Shown: in pieces, positions 1 to 8,384 of the stretch
How positions within the stretch are numbered: position 1 is the stretch's first letter
How the letters are laid out: every line of letters starts with the position of its first letter
Source of the DNA: an uncultured Faecalibacterium sp.
GTDB lineage: Bacteria; Bacillota; Clostridia; Oscillospirales; Ruminococcaceae
DNA: 64,000 nucleotides
Reading direction: 5' to 3'
NCBI GenBank assembly: GCA_934533135.1
Contig: CAKTBG010000010.1
Location: 1-64,000, forward strand
Translations under genes and position numbers: made by a program
The notes under the pieces: generated by a model
Database searches by the model: none
The model's input: only the letters and a program-made list of their open reading frames with translations
Told to the model about the DNA's origin: nothing

Positions 1-14
1 GTCGCTATTTAGCA

Positions 15-70
15 AATAAAAAAATGACGAATGTTCTTTGACAGCTAAATGCTGTAAGAACATTCGTCAT
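15..70 (-). terminator. Terminator of the tRNA-Leu gene
   Basis: On the minus strand a perfect 15-bp stem (24-38 with 56-70) encloses a further 5-bp stem (41-45 with 51-55) and runs into a T-rich stretch. This is a typical intrinsic terminator. The outer stem begins at the last base of the encoded CCA, so the tRNA 3' end and the terminator touch. Confidence 0.9.
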
Positions 71-153
71 GGTGCGAGGGAGGGGATTTGAACCCCCAAG
101 GATAAACCACACGCACCTCAAACGTGCGCGTCTGCCAGTTCCGCCACCCTCGC
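70..153 (-). tRNA. tRNA-Leu (anticodon GAG)
   Basis: The minus strand folds into a class II tRNA with acceptor stem GCGAGGG/CCCTCGC, discriminator A and an encoded CCA. The anticodon arm is CGCAC/GTGCG around a loop containing GAG. A long variable arm and the TTCAAAT T-loop complete it. The total is 84 nt, as expected for leucine tRNA. Confidence 0.95.
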
Positions 154-217
154 ATATTCAGTTCTTGCAGCCCATGCAGTTCCTGAGGTTTGAAACCGTG
201 TCGCTGACTGCTTGAGT

Positions 218-246
218 ATATTACCATATTGCCCCGGGAAAGTCAA
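218..246 (-). promoter_or_regulatory. Sigma-A promoter of tRNA-Leu
   Basis: On the minus strand TTGACT (241-246) and TAATAT (218-223) are separated by exactly 17 bp, about 65 bp upstream of the tRNA. Confidence 0.7.
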
Positions 247-329
247 GCGTTTTCATAGATTTTCTTTGCATTCATATCCTATAGAGAACGCACCTTGCAA
301 AGAAACCACTTACAAAGGAGGTTTTTCAG

Positions 330-1175
330 ATGGAACGATCCGCAAAAACCGTTCTGTGCGCCGGGCTTTTGCTGGCCGCCGGGCTTGCCGCAGGATTTTG
401 GCTGGGGCAGTGTGCCTCGGTTCCGCTTGCTGCCTGCCGGGAATCTGACCTGACGCCCCTGCCGGACACCGATTTCGCAGCTTCTGCTCCGGCAGTTTCT
501 TCTGCGCCTTCCGAGCCGCCGAAAGCCGCTGAGCCCGCACCGGAACCCGAAAAATGGGTCTGCCTGACCTTCGACGACGGCCCCAGCAAAACGACGCCGG
601 CCGTACTCGAAGCCCTGAATGCCGCCGGGGTACACGCCACCTTTTTTGTGGTAGCCACCGGTTACAACGACAAGTACCTGCCGCTCCTCACCGAGGCCGC
701 CGCTGCCGGGCATCAGATCGCGCTCCACTCGGCCTCCCACGAGTACAGCGACATCTACCGCAGCTCCGATGCCTACTGGAAAGATATTGCCCTGCTGCGC
801 CAGCGAATTTCCCCCTATGTTTCTGTGGAAAGCATCCGGTATCTGCGCTTCCCGGGCGGCAGCACCAACACCGTCAGCCGACGGTATGGCGGCAAAGGGC
901 TGATGAAGCAGTTAAAGACCGAAGTGGAAGAAAAGGGGTTGCACTGGGTCGATTGGAACGTCTGCGCCGAGGACGCCGTCGGCGGCAAACCCAGTGCTTC
1001 GACCATCTTCCGGAACATTGTCCGGGAGACCGGCGGGCAGACCAAGTGCATCGTCCTGATGCACGACTCCAACACCACCCGCACCACCGCCGAAGCTTTG
1101 CCGGATATCATCCGGTGGTATCAGGATCAGGGGTTCACATTCTGCCGCGTAGAACAAGTGCTCCCAACACCATAG
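330..1175 (+). CDS. Polysaccharide deacetylase (CE4, NodB domain)
   Basis: This 281-residue protein probably removes N-acetyl groups from peptidoglycan or another surface glycan outside the membrane. Residues 6-25 form a signal anchor, followed by a Pro/Ala linker to about residue 75. The CE4 motifs follow in order: TFDDG (80-84, catalytic base and metal Asp), HSASH (133-137, metal His pair), RFPGG (173-177), DWN (208-210) and LMHD (243-246, catalytic His). The start follows an AAAGGAGG ribosome site. Its last 41 bp overlap the 3' end of the convergent MerR gene. The substrate cannot be told from sequence. Confidence 0.9.
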   Translation: MERSAKTVLCAGLLLAAGLAAGFWLGQCASVPLAACRESDLTPLPDTDFAASAPAVSSAPSEPPKAAEPAPEPEKWVCLTFDDGPSKTTPAVLEALNAAGVHATFFVVATGYNDKYLPLLTEAAAAGHQIALHSASHEYSDIYRSSDAYWKDIALLRQRISPYVSVESIRYLRFPGGSTNTVSRRYGGKGLMKQLKTEVEEKGLHWVDWNVCAEDAVGGKPSASTIFRNIVRETGGQTKCIVLMHDSNTTRTTAEALPDIIRWYQDQGFTFCRVEQVLPTP

Positions 1176-1905
1176 CGGCCACAGCCACAGGGAGCAGCCG
1201 CCACATCCAGCGCAGCAGACGTTCCCGTCTGGGCGGCAGTCCCGTTTGGAGAGATCCCGGAAGGATCGCTTCGCAGAAGATGGAATCGCAATAGCGACCC
1301 TGCCCGCGCCATGCCTGATACCGGATGCCGTTCCACTCAAACTCCGGGTACATTCCCCCTTTTGTGATGCGGATGGGGCGTTTCTGGGCTTCCCCATAGC
1401 GCAGCAGTGCTGCGGCAAACTCCTCCGGGGTGTTGATGGACTGTTCCGATACGATGGAAAATCGCTTTTTCCGCTCGTTTTCTGCCACCGTGCGATAATC
1501 CCTGAGCCAGCCGGAGAAAAAACCGCCCGGCTCCTGCGCGTGCTGCATCCGGTTCAGACAGTCATCCACATCCAGCTGTTCCAGCTGAGGAGCCTGCCGG
1601 GTCAGCTCTGCGCAAAAGCGGATCGCACCCGCCAGCTGTGCTGCCTGCTGCTCCAGTACAGTCTGCTGTGCCTGAAGTGCCTCGGCCAGCGGTTGTTCCC
1701 CGTTGAGGATCCTCTGAATGGCGGGCAGCGACATATCCAGCATCCGTAGCATCCGGATCAGTTTCAGTGTCCGGATGTCCTCGGCGGTGTAATTCCGGTA
1801 AGCATTGCCCCGGTTGCGGGCAGGCGTCATCAACCCTTCTTTTTCGTAAAAGCGGATGTTGGGGCTGGAGACTCCGCTCTGTTCTGCAGCCTGTTTGATG
1901 TTCAT
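1135..1905 (-). CDS. MerR-family regulator with C-terminal membrane helix
   Basis: This 256-residue protein has an N-terminal winged helix typical of MerR (IKQAAEQSGVSSPNIRFYEKEGL) and a dimerisation helix to about residue 120. A region of unknown ligand comes next, and then a basic patch with one hydrophobic helix near the C terminus (about 230-250). The helix suggests membrane tethering, which is unusual for MerR proteins. I chose ATG 1905 because GGAGGTGAAGCAA precedes it and the conserved domain begins there; the frame stays open further upstream but without homology. The 3' end overlaps the deacetylase gene. The effector is unknown. Confidence 0.85.
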   Translation of the reverse strand: MNIKQAAEQSGVSSPNIRFYEKEGLMTPARNRGNAYRNYTAEDIRTLKLIRMLRMLDMSLPAIQRILNGEQPLAEALQAQQTVLEQQAAQLAGAIRFCAELTRQAPQLEQLDVDDCLNRMQHAQEPGGFFSGWLRDYRTVAENERKKRFSIVSEQSINTPEEFAAALLRYGEAQKRPIRITKGGMYPEFEWNGIRYQAWRGQGRYCDSIFCEAILPGSLQTGLPPRRERLLRWMWRLLPVAVAAMVLGALVLRGRM

Positions 1906-1924
1906 TTGCTTCACCTCCGCCCTT

Positions 1925-1955
1925 ACACTACACCATAAAGTCGGTTGAAGGTCAA
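1925..1955 (-). promoter_or_regulatory. MerR-type promoter with 19-bp spacer
   Basis: On the minus strand TTGACC (1950-1955) and TAGTGT (1925-1930) are 19 bp apart. That is the overlong spacing typical of promoters that MerR proteins activate by DNA distortion. The spacer shows only weak dyad symmetry (ACC...GGT). It lies just ahead of the merR-like gene, so autoregulation is likely. Confidence 0.6.
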
Positions 1956-1979
1956 GCATTTTTTCAAAAATGGCGCAAA

Positions 1980-2014
1980 AACGCCCCGAAGAGCGCGGAG
2001 CTCTTCGGGGCGTT
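1980..2014 (-). terminator. Terminator of the M18 aminopeptidase gene
   Basis: A perfect 15-bp GC-rich stem (1980-1994 with 2000-2014) with a 5-nt loop is followed on the minus strand by a T run, 16 bp after the aminopeptidase stop. Confidence 0.9.
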
Positions 2015-2029
2015 GTGGGGTTTCCGGGA

Positions 2030-3433
2030 TTACTGCTGTGCGTTGTTGAACAGCGCAAAGGTGCGGTAAGCCATGTACAGGTCGGTCTTATGGATGACCT
2101 CGAACGGAGCGTGCATAGACAGCACCGGCACACCGATGTCGATGACGGGGATGCCGCGGTTGGCCACATACTTGGCAATGGTGCCGCCGCCGCCCAGATC
2201 CAGACGGCCCAGCTCACCGATCTGCCATGCGACATTGCTCTCGTCCATCATGCGGGTCACATAGCCCACCAGCTCGGCGGAAGCGTCGTTGGCGGCACTC
2301 TTGCCGCGGCTGCCGGTGTACTTGAACAGGGCAACGCCGCGGCCTGCGTAGGTGCCGTTCATCGGCTCAAACGCAGACGCCCAAGAGGGGTCGTAAGCGG
2401 CGGTGACATCCGCAGACAGGCAGACGCTGTTCTGGAATGCCACGATGTCGTTCTGACCGGCGGTGCGGCAGAGCTGCTGCATGAAGTGGAACACATACAT
2501 ACTCTGCATACCGGTCACGCCATCCGAGCCGATCTCTTCCTTATCGGTCAGGACGCAGACGGTGGTGAAGGCCGGGTTCTTGGTCTCGATCTCAGCCATC
2601 AGTGCGGGGTAAGCGTCCACACGGTCATCGTGGCCGTAGCCGCCCACCATGGAGCGGTCAAAGCCGACGTCGCGCGCCTTGTGTGCGGGCACAATCTCGA
2701 TCTCTGCGCGGGTAAAGTCCTTCTCGGTGATGCCGTACTTCTCGTTGAGGAGGATCATGGTGTTCAGCTTGACGGCTTCCTTGATGTTCTCATCTTCCAC
2801 CGCGTCCGAACCGATCAGGATGTTCAGCTCCTCGGCTTTCAGACCCTCGCTCAGCTTCCGCTCGCTCTGCTCTGCACCCAGATGGGGCAGCAGATCGGTG
2901 ATGCAGAAGACGGGATCGCTCTCATCTTCGCCCACGTTGACCGAGACGGTGGTGCCGTCTGCACGGGAGAACACGCCGTGGATGGCCAGCGGGATCGTGC
3001 CCCACTGATACTTGCGGATGCCGCCGTAATAATGGGTCTTGAAGTAGCTCAGATGCTCGGACTCGTACAGCGGGTTCGGGCGCAGATCCAGACGGGGGCT
3101 GTCGGTGTGGGCAATGACCAGATGGAAGCCATCCTCAAAGCTGCGGGTGCCGATGGTGGAAGCCACCACTGCCTTGTTCAGCTGGATAAAGTAGACCTTA
3201 TCGCCGGGCTGATAGGTCTTTTTGGGGTCAAACTGCTCGTAGCCCGCATCCTTGAGCATCTGCTCGCTCTCAGCGGCCACCTCGCGCTCGGTCTTGCCCG
3301 CATCGAGGAATTTCTTGTAGCCCTCGGCAAAGTCGTGGGCAGCCTGCTTGACGGACGCATCTTTGTCCGCTGCATAAGAAGTCTTGTAGAGCAGCTTTTC
3401 GGCCAGCTGCTGCGTCGGAGTTTTTTCTGCCAT
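2030..3433 (-). CDS. apeB: M18-family aminopeptidase
   Basis: This 467-residue cytoplasmic metallopeptidase probably trims N-terminal residues from peptides. M18 hallmarks are visible: HTDSPRLD (109-116, metal and catalytic site), GYGHDDR (265-271), DKEEIGSDG (297-305, general base Glu and metal ligand) and a C-terminal SMHAPFE holding the last metal His. The length matches the family. ATG 3433 is preferred over an upstream in-frame start because AGGAG lies just before it and homology begins there. It is a single-gene unit with its own terminator. Confidence 0.9.
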   Translation of the reverse strand: MAEKTPTQQLAEKLLYKTSYAADKDASVKQAAHDFAEGYKKFLDAGKTEREVAAESEQMLKDAGYEQFDPKKTYQPGDKVYFIQLNKAVVASTIGTRSFEDGFHLVIAHTDSPRLDLRPNPLYESEHLSYFKTHYYGGIRKYQWGTIPLAIHGVFSRADGTTVSVNVGEDESDPVFCITDLLPHLGAEQSERKLSEGLKAEELNILIGSDAVEDENIKEAVKLNTMILLNEKYGITEKDFTRAEIEIVPAHKARDVGFDRSMVGGYGHDDRVDAYPALMAEIETKNPAFTTVCVLTDKEEIGSDGVTGMQSMYVFHFMQQLCRTAGQNDIVAFQNSVCLSADVTAAYDPSWASAFEPMNGTYAGRGVALFKYTGSRGKSAANDASAELVGYVTRMMDESNVAWQIGELGRLDLGGGGTIAKYVANRGIPVIDIGVPVLSMHAPFEVIHKTDLYMAYRTFALFNNAQQ

Positions 3434-3515
3434 AGAATTTCTCCTGCCTTTCCTAGTTCTTTCTTTTTTATTTAAACCGTTCATTCTGCGTTTTGGATGC
3501 GCAGAACCGGCGGTT

Positions 3516-3611
3516 TATCGCAATTTTCAAAAACAGTGCCTATCGAAACGGCATATTTGCGATATGCAGTTTGCGGATGTTGCTTGTGCATTAAAAACGC
3601 AAACTGCTATA
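3516..3611 (-). repeat. Structured intergenic repeat, copy A
   Basis: Read on the minus strand, this begins at the slt stop codon. Stem 1 pairs GCAGTTTGCG with CGCAAACTGC (10 bp) around a 22-nt loop ending AGCAACATC. Stem 2 pairs TATCGCAA with TTGCGATA. It aligns without gaps to copies at 14041 and 50188. The stem 1 arms differ from those copies at several positions but pairing is kept. Confidence 0.8.
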
Positions 3612-3612
3612 G

Positions 3613-4185
3613 TCAAGTTTTGCCCCCTGCGTACAGGCTGGTATAGACCCCGTAGCAGGAAGTGATCTTTTCGACATAGTGGTGCATCTGGGCATACGGA
3701 AAGCCCTGCAGGGTTACGCCGTCGGCCGAATGTTCGGCCTGCTGAAGCAGCGCGTCCACAGTGCCCCAGCCGCTGTGATAGGCAGCCGCCGCCGTGGAGA
3801 GATCGCCATTGTACCGCACCAGACACAAATGGAGGTAATAGCAGCCGAACCGGATGCTTACCGCTGGATCGTACAGGTCATCAAACGTCAGATCTGCCGT
3901 GTCGGTCATTTTGCCCCGCAGCCAGAGGAACGTCTCCTCCGTCATCTGCATCAGACCCCGTGCGTCGGCACTGGATGTTGCCCCCGAATCAAAACCGCTT
4001 TCGGTCCGGATGAAGGCATCCACCAGCAGCGGGTCAAGATCGTATTCCTCCGCCCACCGCTCCACTTCGGCCTGATATTTGCGCGGGTAGAGCTGCCGCT
4101 CCACGGTCTTGCGCACCGGCGGCAGAGCCAGAACTGCCACCACTACCAAAAACAGGACAACCACGCCCCGCATCAGTTTCTTCAA
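3613..4185 (-). CDS. Lytic transglycosylase (Slt-like, membrane-anchored)
   Basis: This 190-residue protein has an N-terminal membrane anchor (about 5-23) and an SLT domain facing outward. The catalytic Glu sits in RTESGFD (E62) and the GLMQ motif is at 77-80. It would cleave the MurNAc-GlcNAc bond of peptidoglycan by the anhydro route. It is the last gene of the prfA operon, 7 bp after coaE. Structured repeat copy A begins immediately after the stop codon. Confidence 0.88.
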   Translation of the reverse strand: MKKLMRGVVVLFLVVVAVLALPPVRKTVERQLYPRKYQAEVERWAEEYDLDPLLVDAFIRTESGFDSGATSSADARGLMQMTEETFLWLRGKMTDTADLTFDDLYDPAVSIRFGCYYLHLCLVRYNGDLSTAAAAYHSGWGTVDALLQQAEHSADGVTLQGFPYAQMHHYVEKITSCYGVYTSLYAGGKT

Positions 4186-4192
4186 CGGAATG

Positions 4193-4822
4193 TCACACCC
4201 CGCCTTTCCGTGCTGCGCCGTCCGCAGGCCGCGTGCAGAGGGTCTGATACAAGGCTTCCGCCCGGGCGGTCAGCGTTTCAAGGTCTGCATCGTTGCGCAG
4301 GAGATAATCGGCTTTCCCGGTCAGAACCGCTTCGGGCGTCTGGGCGTTGAGCCGACGTTCTGCCATTGCGGGCGGGATGCCATCCCGGGCCGTGATGCGC
4401 TCCACACTGGCCGCAAAGGGAGCCGTGACCACCAGCAGCGCGTCGCACTCGGCTTCTGCCTCTGTGCCGACGATGACCGCACCATCCAGTACAAAAAGTT
4501 CGGCTCCGCCTTGTGCGGCGGCGGCTTTTGCCGCCCGGATGCGTGCCACGATCTCCGGATGGGTGATGGCGTCAAGGGCGGCTTTTCCCTCTGGGGTCGC
4601 AAAGGCACGGTCGGCCAGCAAATGGCGGTTCAGGGTGCCGTCCGGGTTCCGAATGTCTGCCCCGAACCGCTCGGCAAGCCGCGGCAGCAGCGGGGAGCCC
4701 GGCAGCAGAACATCGCGTGCGATCTGGTCGGCATCGGCCACCGGCACGCCGTGGCTCCGGAACAGAGCCGTGACCGTAGATTTCCCGCAGCCGCTCCGCC
4801 CGGTGATCCCCAGCGTCCTCAT
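4193..4822 (-). CDS. coaE: Dephospho-CoA kinase
   Basis: This 209-residue enzyme phosphorylates dephospho-CoA at the 3'-hydroxyl, the last step of CoA synthesis. The P-loop GRSGCGKST is at residues 8-16, followed by the DADQIARDV signature (CoaE acceptor-binding region) near residue 30 and ITHPEI near 125. Its ATG overlaps the stop of the sua5-like gene by 4 bp, so translation is coupled. The length is normal. Confidence 0.95.
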   Translation of the reverse strand: MRTLGITGRSGCGKSTVTALFRSHGVPVADADQIARDVLLPGSPLLPRLAERFGADIRNPDGTLNRHLLADRAFATPEGKAALDAITHPEIVARIRAAKAAAAQGGAELFVLDGAVIVGTEAEAECDALLVVTAPFAASVERITARDGIPPAMAERRLNAQTPEAVLTGKADYLLRNDADLETLTARAEALYQTLCTRPADGAARKGGV

Positions 4823-5844
4823 AGCGCGATCACCCGGAAGGCGGCAGCCCGGATCAGGCGGTTGTATACCGCCATGGAAAGGCCGTCCTTTCTGGGACAG
4901 CGGGCATACACCACGCCGTCTCCCTGCTCATCCAGTGCCCGCAGGCTCCGGAAGATGTGTTTGGCCTGATCTGCGCCGTCGTTCTCGCGGCCATACTCCA
5001 CACAGGGCCACTCCAGTTGTGCGGCCTCGCCGGTAAAACAGAGGCAGCTGGGGTTCTGATCTGCGTGGGCAGCGACATACGCCTTGAACTGCTCGAAGCT
5101 GCCTTCCAGCAGGGTCACGTCTGCCTTTGGCGCATAGTGCTTGTATTTCATGCCCGGGCTGCGAACCACAGCACCCTCGGGGAGTTTCTCGAGGATGGCT
5201 TTCGACACTTCGACTTCTTCGCCCAAGGCACGCTCGAGGTCTTCCAGGGTAATGTGGCCGGGGCGGAACAGGGTAGGCTTCTCGCCAACCACCGACACGA
5301 CGGTGGACTCCACGCCCACCGCACAGTCGCCGCCATCGAGGATCAGGGGCAGGCGGCCGTCCATGTCGGTGAACACGTCCTGTGCGTTGGTGGGGCTGGG
5401 CTTGCCGGAGAGGTTCGCGGACGGTGCAGCGAACGCACAGCCGCTCTGCGCGATGACCGCACGCGCCACCGGGTGGCTCGGCATCCGGATGCCGACGGTG
5501 TCCAGACCGGCGCAGCATTCTGCAGCGACTTCTGGGCCGCGGGGCATGATGATGGTCAGCGGCCCGGGGCAGAAAGCCGCCATCAGCAGCTGGGCGCGCT
5601 CCGGCACTTCGCTGACAAGACCCGGCAGCATCTCCGGGCCGGTGACGTGGACGATCAGGGGGTTATCCTGCGGGCGTCCTTTCGCCTTGAAGATCTTGGC
5701 CACCGCCTCGCCGTTCCGGGCGTCGGCAGCGATGCCGTAGACCGTCTCCGTCGGCAGTGCCACCAGCTCCCCCTGCCGCAAAAGCTCGGCTGCGCGGGCA
5801 ATTCCGGCCGCATCCGCCGCTCGCATTTCAGTTTTTATTTCCAT
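4819..5844 (-). CDS. L-threonylcarbamoyladenylate synthase (Sua5/YwlC type)
   Basis: This 341-residue enzyme makes threonylcarbamoyl-AMP for the t6A37 modification of ANN-decoding tRNAs. The YrdC domain fills the first two thirds, with PTETVYGI, KxKGRP (FKAKGRP) and the SAN(L)SG signature. A smaller C-terminal Sua5 domain follows, so this is the long form rather than the short TsaC form. It sits between prfA and coaE in a translation-linked operon. Confidence 0.93.
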   Translation of the reverse strand: MEIKTEMRAADAAGIARAAELLRQGELVALPTETVYGIAADARNGEAVAKIFKAKGRPQDNPLIVHVTGPEMLPGLVSEVPERAQLLMAAFCPGPLTIIMPRGPEVAAECCAGLDTVGIRMPSHPVARAVIAQSGCAFAAPSANLSGKPSPTNAQDVFTDMDGRLPLILDGGDCAVGVESTVVSVVGEKPTLFRPGHITLEDLERALGEEVEVSKAILEKLPEGAVVRSPGMKYKHYAPKADVTLLEGSFEQFKAYVAAHADQNPSCLCFTGEAAQLEWPCVEYGRENDGADQAKHIFRSLRALDEQGDGVVYARCPRKDGLSMAVYNRLIRAAAFRVIAL

Positions 5845-5906
5845 ACGTTTTATCGCTCTTTTCTTCTGTAAAGATGTTCTGCTTTACAGATTTTTCTCAC
5901 GTCTTA

Positions 5907-6998
5907 TCAATTGTTTTTCTCGTTGAGTTTTTTCAGCTTTTCCGCTTGTTCATGGGTCGCCAGCGCGTCGATGATCTCATCCAGATTGCCGTCCATGATC
6001 TTATCCAGATTGTGGACCGTCAGGCCGATGCGGTGGTCGGTGCAGCGATCCTGCGGGAAATTGTAGGTGCGGATTTTCTCGCTGCGGTCGCCGGTGCCCA
6101 CCTGCCCCTGCCGGTTGGCGTTGATGGCATCCTGCTGCTCCTTCTGTTTTTGCGCCAGCAGGCGGCTGCGCAGGATCTCCAGTGCCTTGTCTTTGTTCTG
6201 GAACTGGCTGCGCTCGTTCTGGCACTCGACCACCATGCCGGTGGGAAGATGCGTCACCCGGATGGCACTGGACGTCTTGTTGATGTGCTGGCCGCCCGCA
6301 CCGGAGGAGCGGAACGTGTCGATCCGCAGATCCTTCATGTCCAGCGCAAAGTCCACTTCCTCTGCCTGCGGCATCACCGCAACGGTGGCCGTGGAGGTAT
6401 GGATGCGCCCCTGCGTCTCGGTCTCGGGCACCCGCTGCACCCGATGCACGCCGCTTTCAAACTTGAGCCGGTTGTAGGCACCGGAGCCGTTCACCGCGAA
6501 GATGGCTTCCTTCACGCCGCCCAGCTCCGTCTCATTGAGGTTCAGCACTTCCAGTTCCCAGCCTCTGCTTTGGGCGTACATGGTGTACATCCGCATCAGA
6601 CTGTGGGCAAACAGAGCTGCTTCCTCGCCGCCTGCCCCGCCCCGGATCTCGACGATGACATTTTTGCCATCATTGACGTCCTTGGGCAGCAGCAAAATTT
6701 TGAGATTATTTTCCAGCTGTGCCACATCTTGACTCTTTTCGCTGATCTCCTGCTGTACCATCTCCTTGAAGTCCGGATCGAGAGCCTCGCCCTCGAGCAG
6801 GGCTTTTGCCTGCGCAAGATGATCCTGCGCTGTGGCCAATGCCTGATACGCCTGTACCACGGGTTCTGCCTCGTGGTATTCCTGCATCAGGCGGCGGAAC
6901 AACGCGGGGTCGGCAGCCGTCTCAGGCTGATTGAGCCGCATCGAAAGTTCCTCAAACCGGCGGCAGACCGCCTCCATCTGGGAAAGCAATTTTGACAT
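5907..6998 (-). CDS. prfA: Peptide chain release factor 1
   Basis: This 363-residue protein recognises UAA and UAG. The GGQ hydrolysis motif (GAGGQHINK) lies near residue 240. The stop-codon tripeptide position carries PET, within the RF1 class P-x-T pattern, in VPETETQGR. The length fits RF1. It follows the DUF951 gene by 44 bp and precedes sua5 by about 60 bp. No HemK/PrmC methylase gene is adjacent, which differs from many Firmicutes. Confidence 0.96.
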   Translation of the reverse strand: MSKLLSQMEAVCRRFEELSMRLNQPETAADPALFRRLMQEYHEAEPVVQAYQALATAQDHLAQAKALLEGEALDPDFKEMVQQEISEKSQDVAQLENNLKILLLPKDVNDGKNVIVEIRGGAGGEEAALFAHSLMRMYTMYAQSRGWELEVLNLNETELGGVKEAIFAVNGSGAYNRLKFESGVHRVQRVPETETQGRIHTSTATVAVMPQAEEVDFALDMKDLRIDTFRSSGAGGQHINKTSSAIRVTHLPTGMVVECQNERSQFQNKDKALEILRSRLLAQKQKEQQDAINANRQGQVGTGDRSEKIRTYNFPQDRCTDHRIGLTVHNLDKIMDGNLDEIIDALATHEQAEKLKKLNEKNN

Positions 6999-7042
6999 AA
7001 ACGGGCAGTTCTCCTTACAACAGTTTCCGGATGTGTCACCGC

Positions 7043-7231
7043 CTAGCCCACACCGGGTTTGATGACTTTTTTGATGTTCTTCTCGATCTTTGCACGGGGC
7101 AGCATGACCTCACGGCCACAGCCCGTACAGCGGATCTTGAAATCCATGCCGACCCGCAGCACCTCGAAGCTGGACGCCCCGCAGGGATGCTGTTTGCGGG
7201 TCTGGATGGTATCGCCCACTGCGATATCCAT
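7043..7231 (-). CDS. DUF951 small zinc-ribbon-like protein
   Basis: This 62-residue protein carries a basic C-terminal half and Cys17, Cys35 and Cys38 (CTGC), suggestive of metal or nucleic-acid binding. It matches my recollection of the DUF951 family in Firmicutes, which has no assigned role. ATG 7231 is chosen because AGGAGGGAGG precedes it, and homology starts there. It is probably the first gene of the prfA operon. Confidence 0.85.
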   Translation of the reverse strand: MDIAVGDTIQTRKQHPCGASSFEVLRVGMDFKIRCTGCGREVMLPRAKIEKNIKKVIKPGVG

Positions 7232-7297
7232 GTGGTATCCTCCCTCCTGCCTGTGGATACAGGCCGTGTGTACCCAAATGCCGGTACATACAGATAT

Positions 7298-7326
7298 AGT
7301 ATAAACCAAACTCGTACAAAATGCAA
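7298..7326 (-). promoter_or_regulatory. Promoter of the DUF951-prfA operon
   Basis: On the minus strand TTGCAT (7321-7326) and TATACT (7298-7303) are 17 bp apart, about 67 bp upstream of the DUF951 start. Confidence 0.65.
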
Positions 7327-7397
7327 ATATCTGCTGCCGTCTGCGCATACATTTTACCAGCCGGCAGGCAAAACAAACCGAGAAAGAGGAATGAAAG

Positions 7398-8333
7398 ATG
7401 ATGCAAGCTTTTCGTACCGAGGGCAACTACCGCAGTGCAGGCCGTCTTTCGGCGTCTGAACTGCACACTGCGATGCTGAACCATGAAATTCTGCAGGCCA
7501 CTGCCCTCGCCTTTGATACGCAACGCCAGCTCCGGTTCGAGCTGGGCGGCGTGCGGGCGGTGATGCCCTTTGCCCAATGCGCCGACGGTGCCGACACCGG
7601 CACTGTGCGGGATATCGCCGTTCTGACCCGCGTGGGGCGGCCCACCTGTTTTATCATCGAAGGGTTGGACACCGACCCGGACGGCCAGCCCTTCTACCGC
7701 TTATCCCGGGCCGAAGCCCAGCGGATGTGCAAGGCGGAGTATCTCGACTCGCTCCAGCCCGGCGACATCCTCCCCTGCACCGTCACCCACATCGAGCCGT
7801 TCGGAGCTTTCTGCGACGTGGGGTGCGGGATCAGTGCGCTGCTTCCCATCGACTGTATGTCGGTCAGCCGGATCTCATCCCCGGCCGACCGGGTAGCCGT
7901 AGGCCAGCAGATCCTTTGCGTCATCAAAAGCCGCGACCCGCAGGGGCGGTTTGTGCTGACCATCCGGGAGCTGCTGGGGACCTGGGAAGAAAACGCCGCC
8001 GCCTTTACGGTGGGCGAAACCGTGGTCGGCATCGTGCGCAGCGTGGAGGAATACGGCACGTTCATTGAGATTGCCCCCAACCTCGCCGGCCTTGCCGAAA
8101 GCTGCCCCGACCTGCACCCCGGGCAGGCGGTCAGTGTCTACATCAAGAACATTCTGCAGGAGAAGATGAAGATCAAACTGGTCATCGTCAACCACAGCCT
8201 GAATCAGAGCCACCGGTTCGCGCTCCATTACTACATCACCGAAGGGCATCTGGATCGCTGGGTCTACTCCACCCCCGAAAGCCGGAAGCAAATCGAGACG
8301 GATTTTGCAGTTGCGGCTTGCAATCCGGCCTGA
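7398..8333 (+). CDS. S1 RNA-binding domain protein
   Basis: This 311-residue protein holds two S1-like OB folds, about residues 118-185 (GDILPCTVTHIEPFGAFCDVGCG) and 207-270 (GETVVGIVRSVEEYGTFIEI). The N-terminal part of about 110 residues is unassigned. It resembles the short RpsA-like proteins of Firmicutes and may act in translation or RNA binding. A GAGGAATGAAAG ribosome site precedes the ATG. It is divergent from DUF951 and is followed closely by the DUF4364 gene. The exact role is unknown. Confidence 0.8.
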   Translation: MMQAFRTEGNYRSAGRLSASELHTAMLNHEILQATALAFDTQRQLRFELGGVRAVMPFAQCADGADTGTVRDIAVLTRVGRPTCFIIEGLDTDPDGQPFYRLSRAEAQRMCKAEYLDSLQPGDILPCTVTHIEPFGAFCDVGCGISALLPIDCMSVSRISSPADRVAVGQQILCVIKSRDPQGRFVLTIRELLGTWEENAAAFTVGETVVGIVRSVEEYGTFIEIAPNLAGLAESCPDLHPGQAVSVYIKNILQEKMKIKLVIVNHSLNQSHRFALHYYITEGHLDRWVYSTPESRKQIETDFAVAACNPA

Positions 8334-8384
8334 AACCTTTTATACTATAATAAAAGAACGATTTTCAGGGAGATGTGTAGAGCG

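Noticed and set aside
1906..2235. N-terminal extension of the MerR frame
   Set aside because: The family begins at ATG 1905 with a strong ribosome site; the extension covers the promoter and another gene's terminator.
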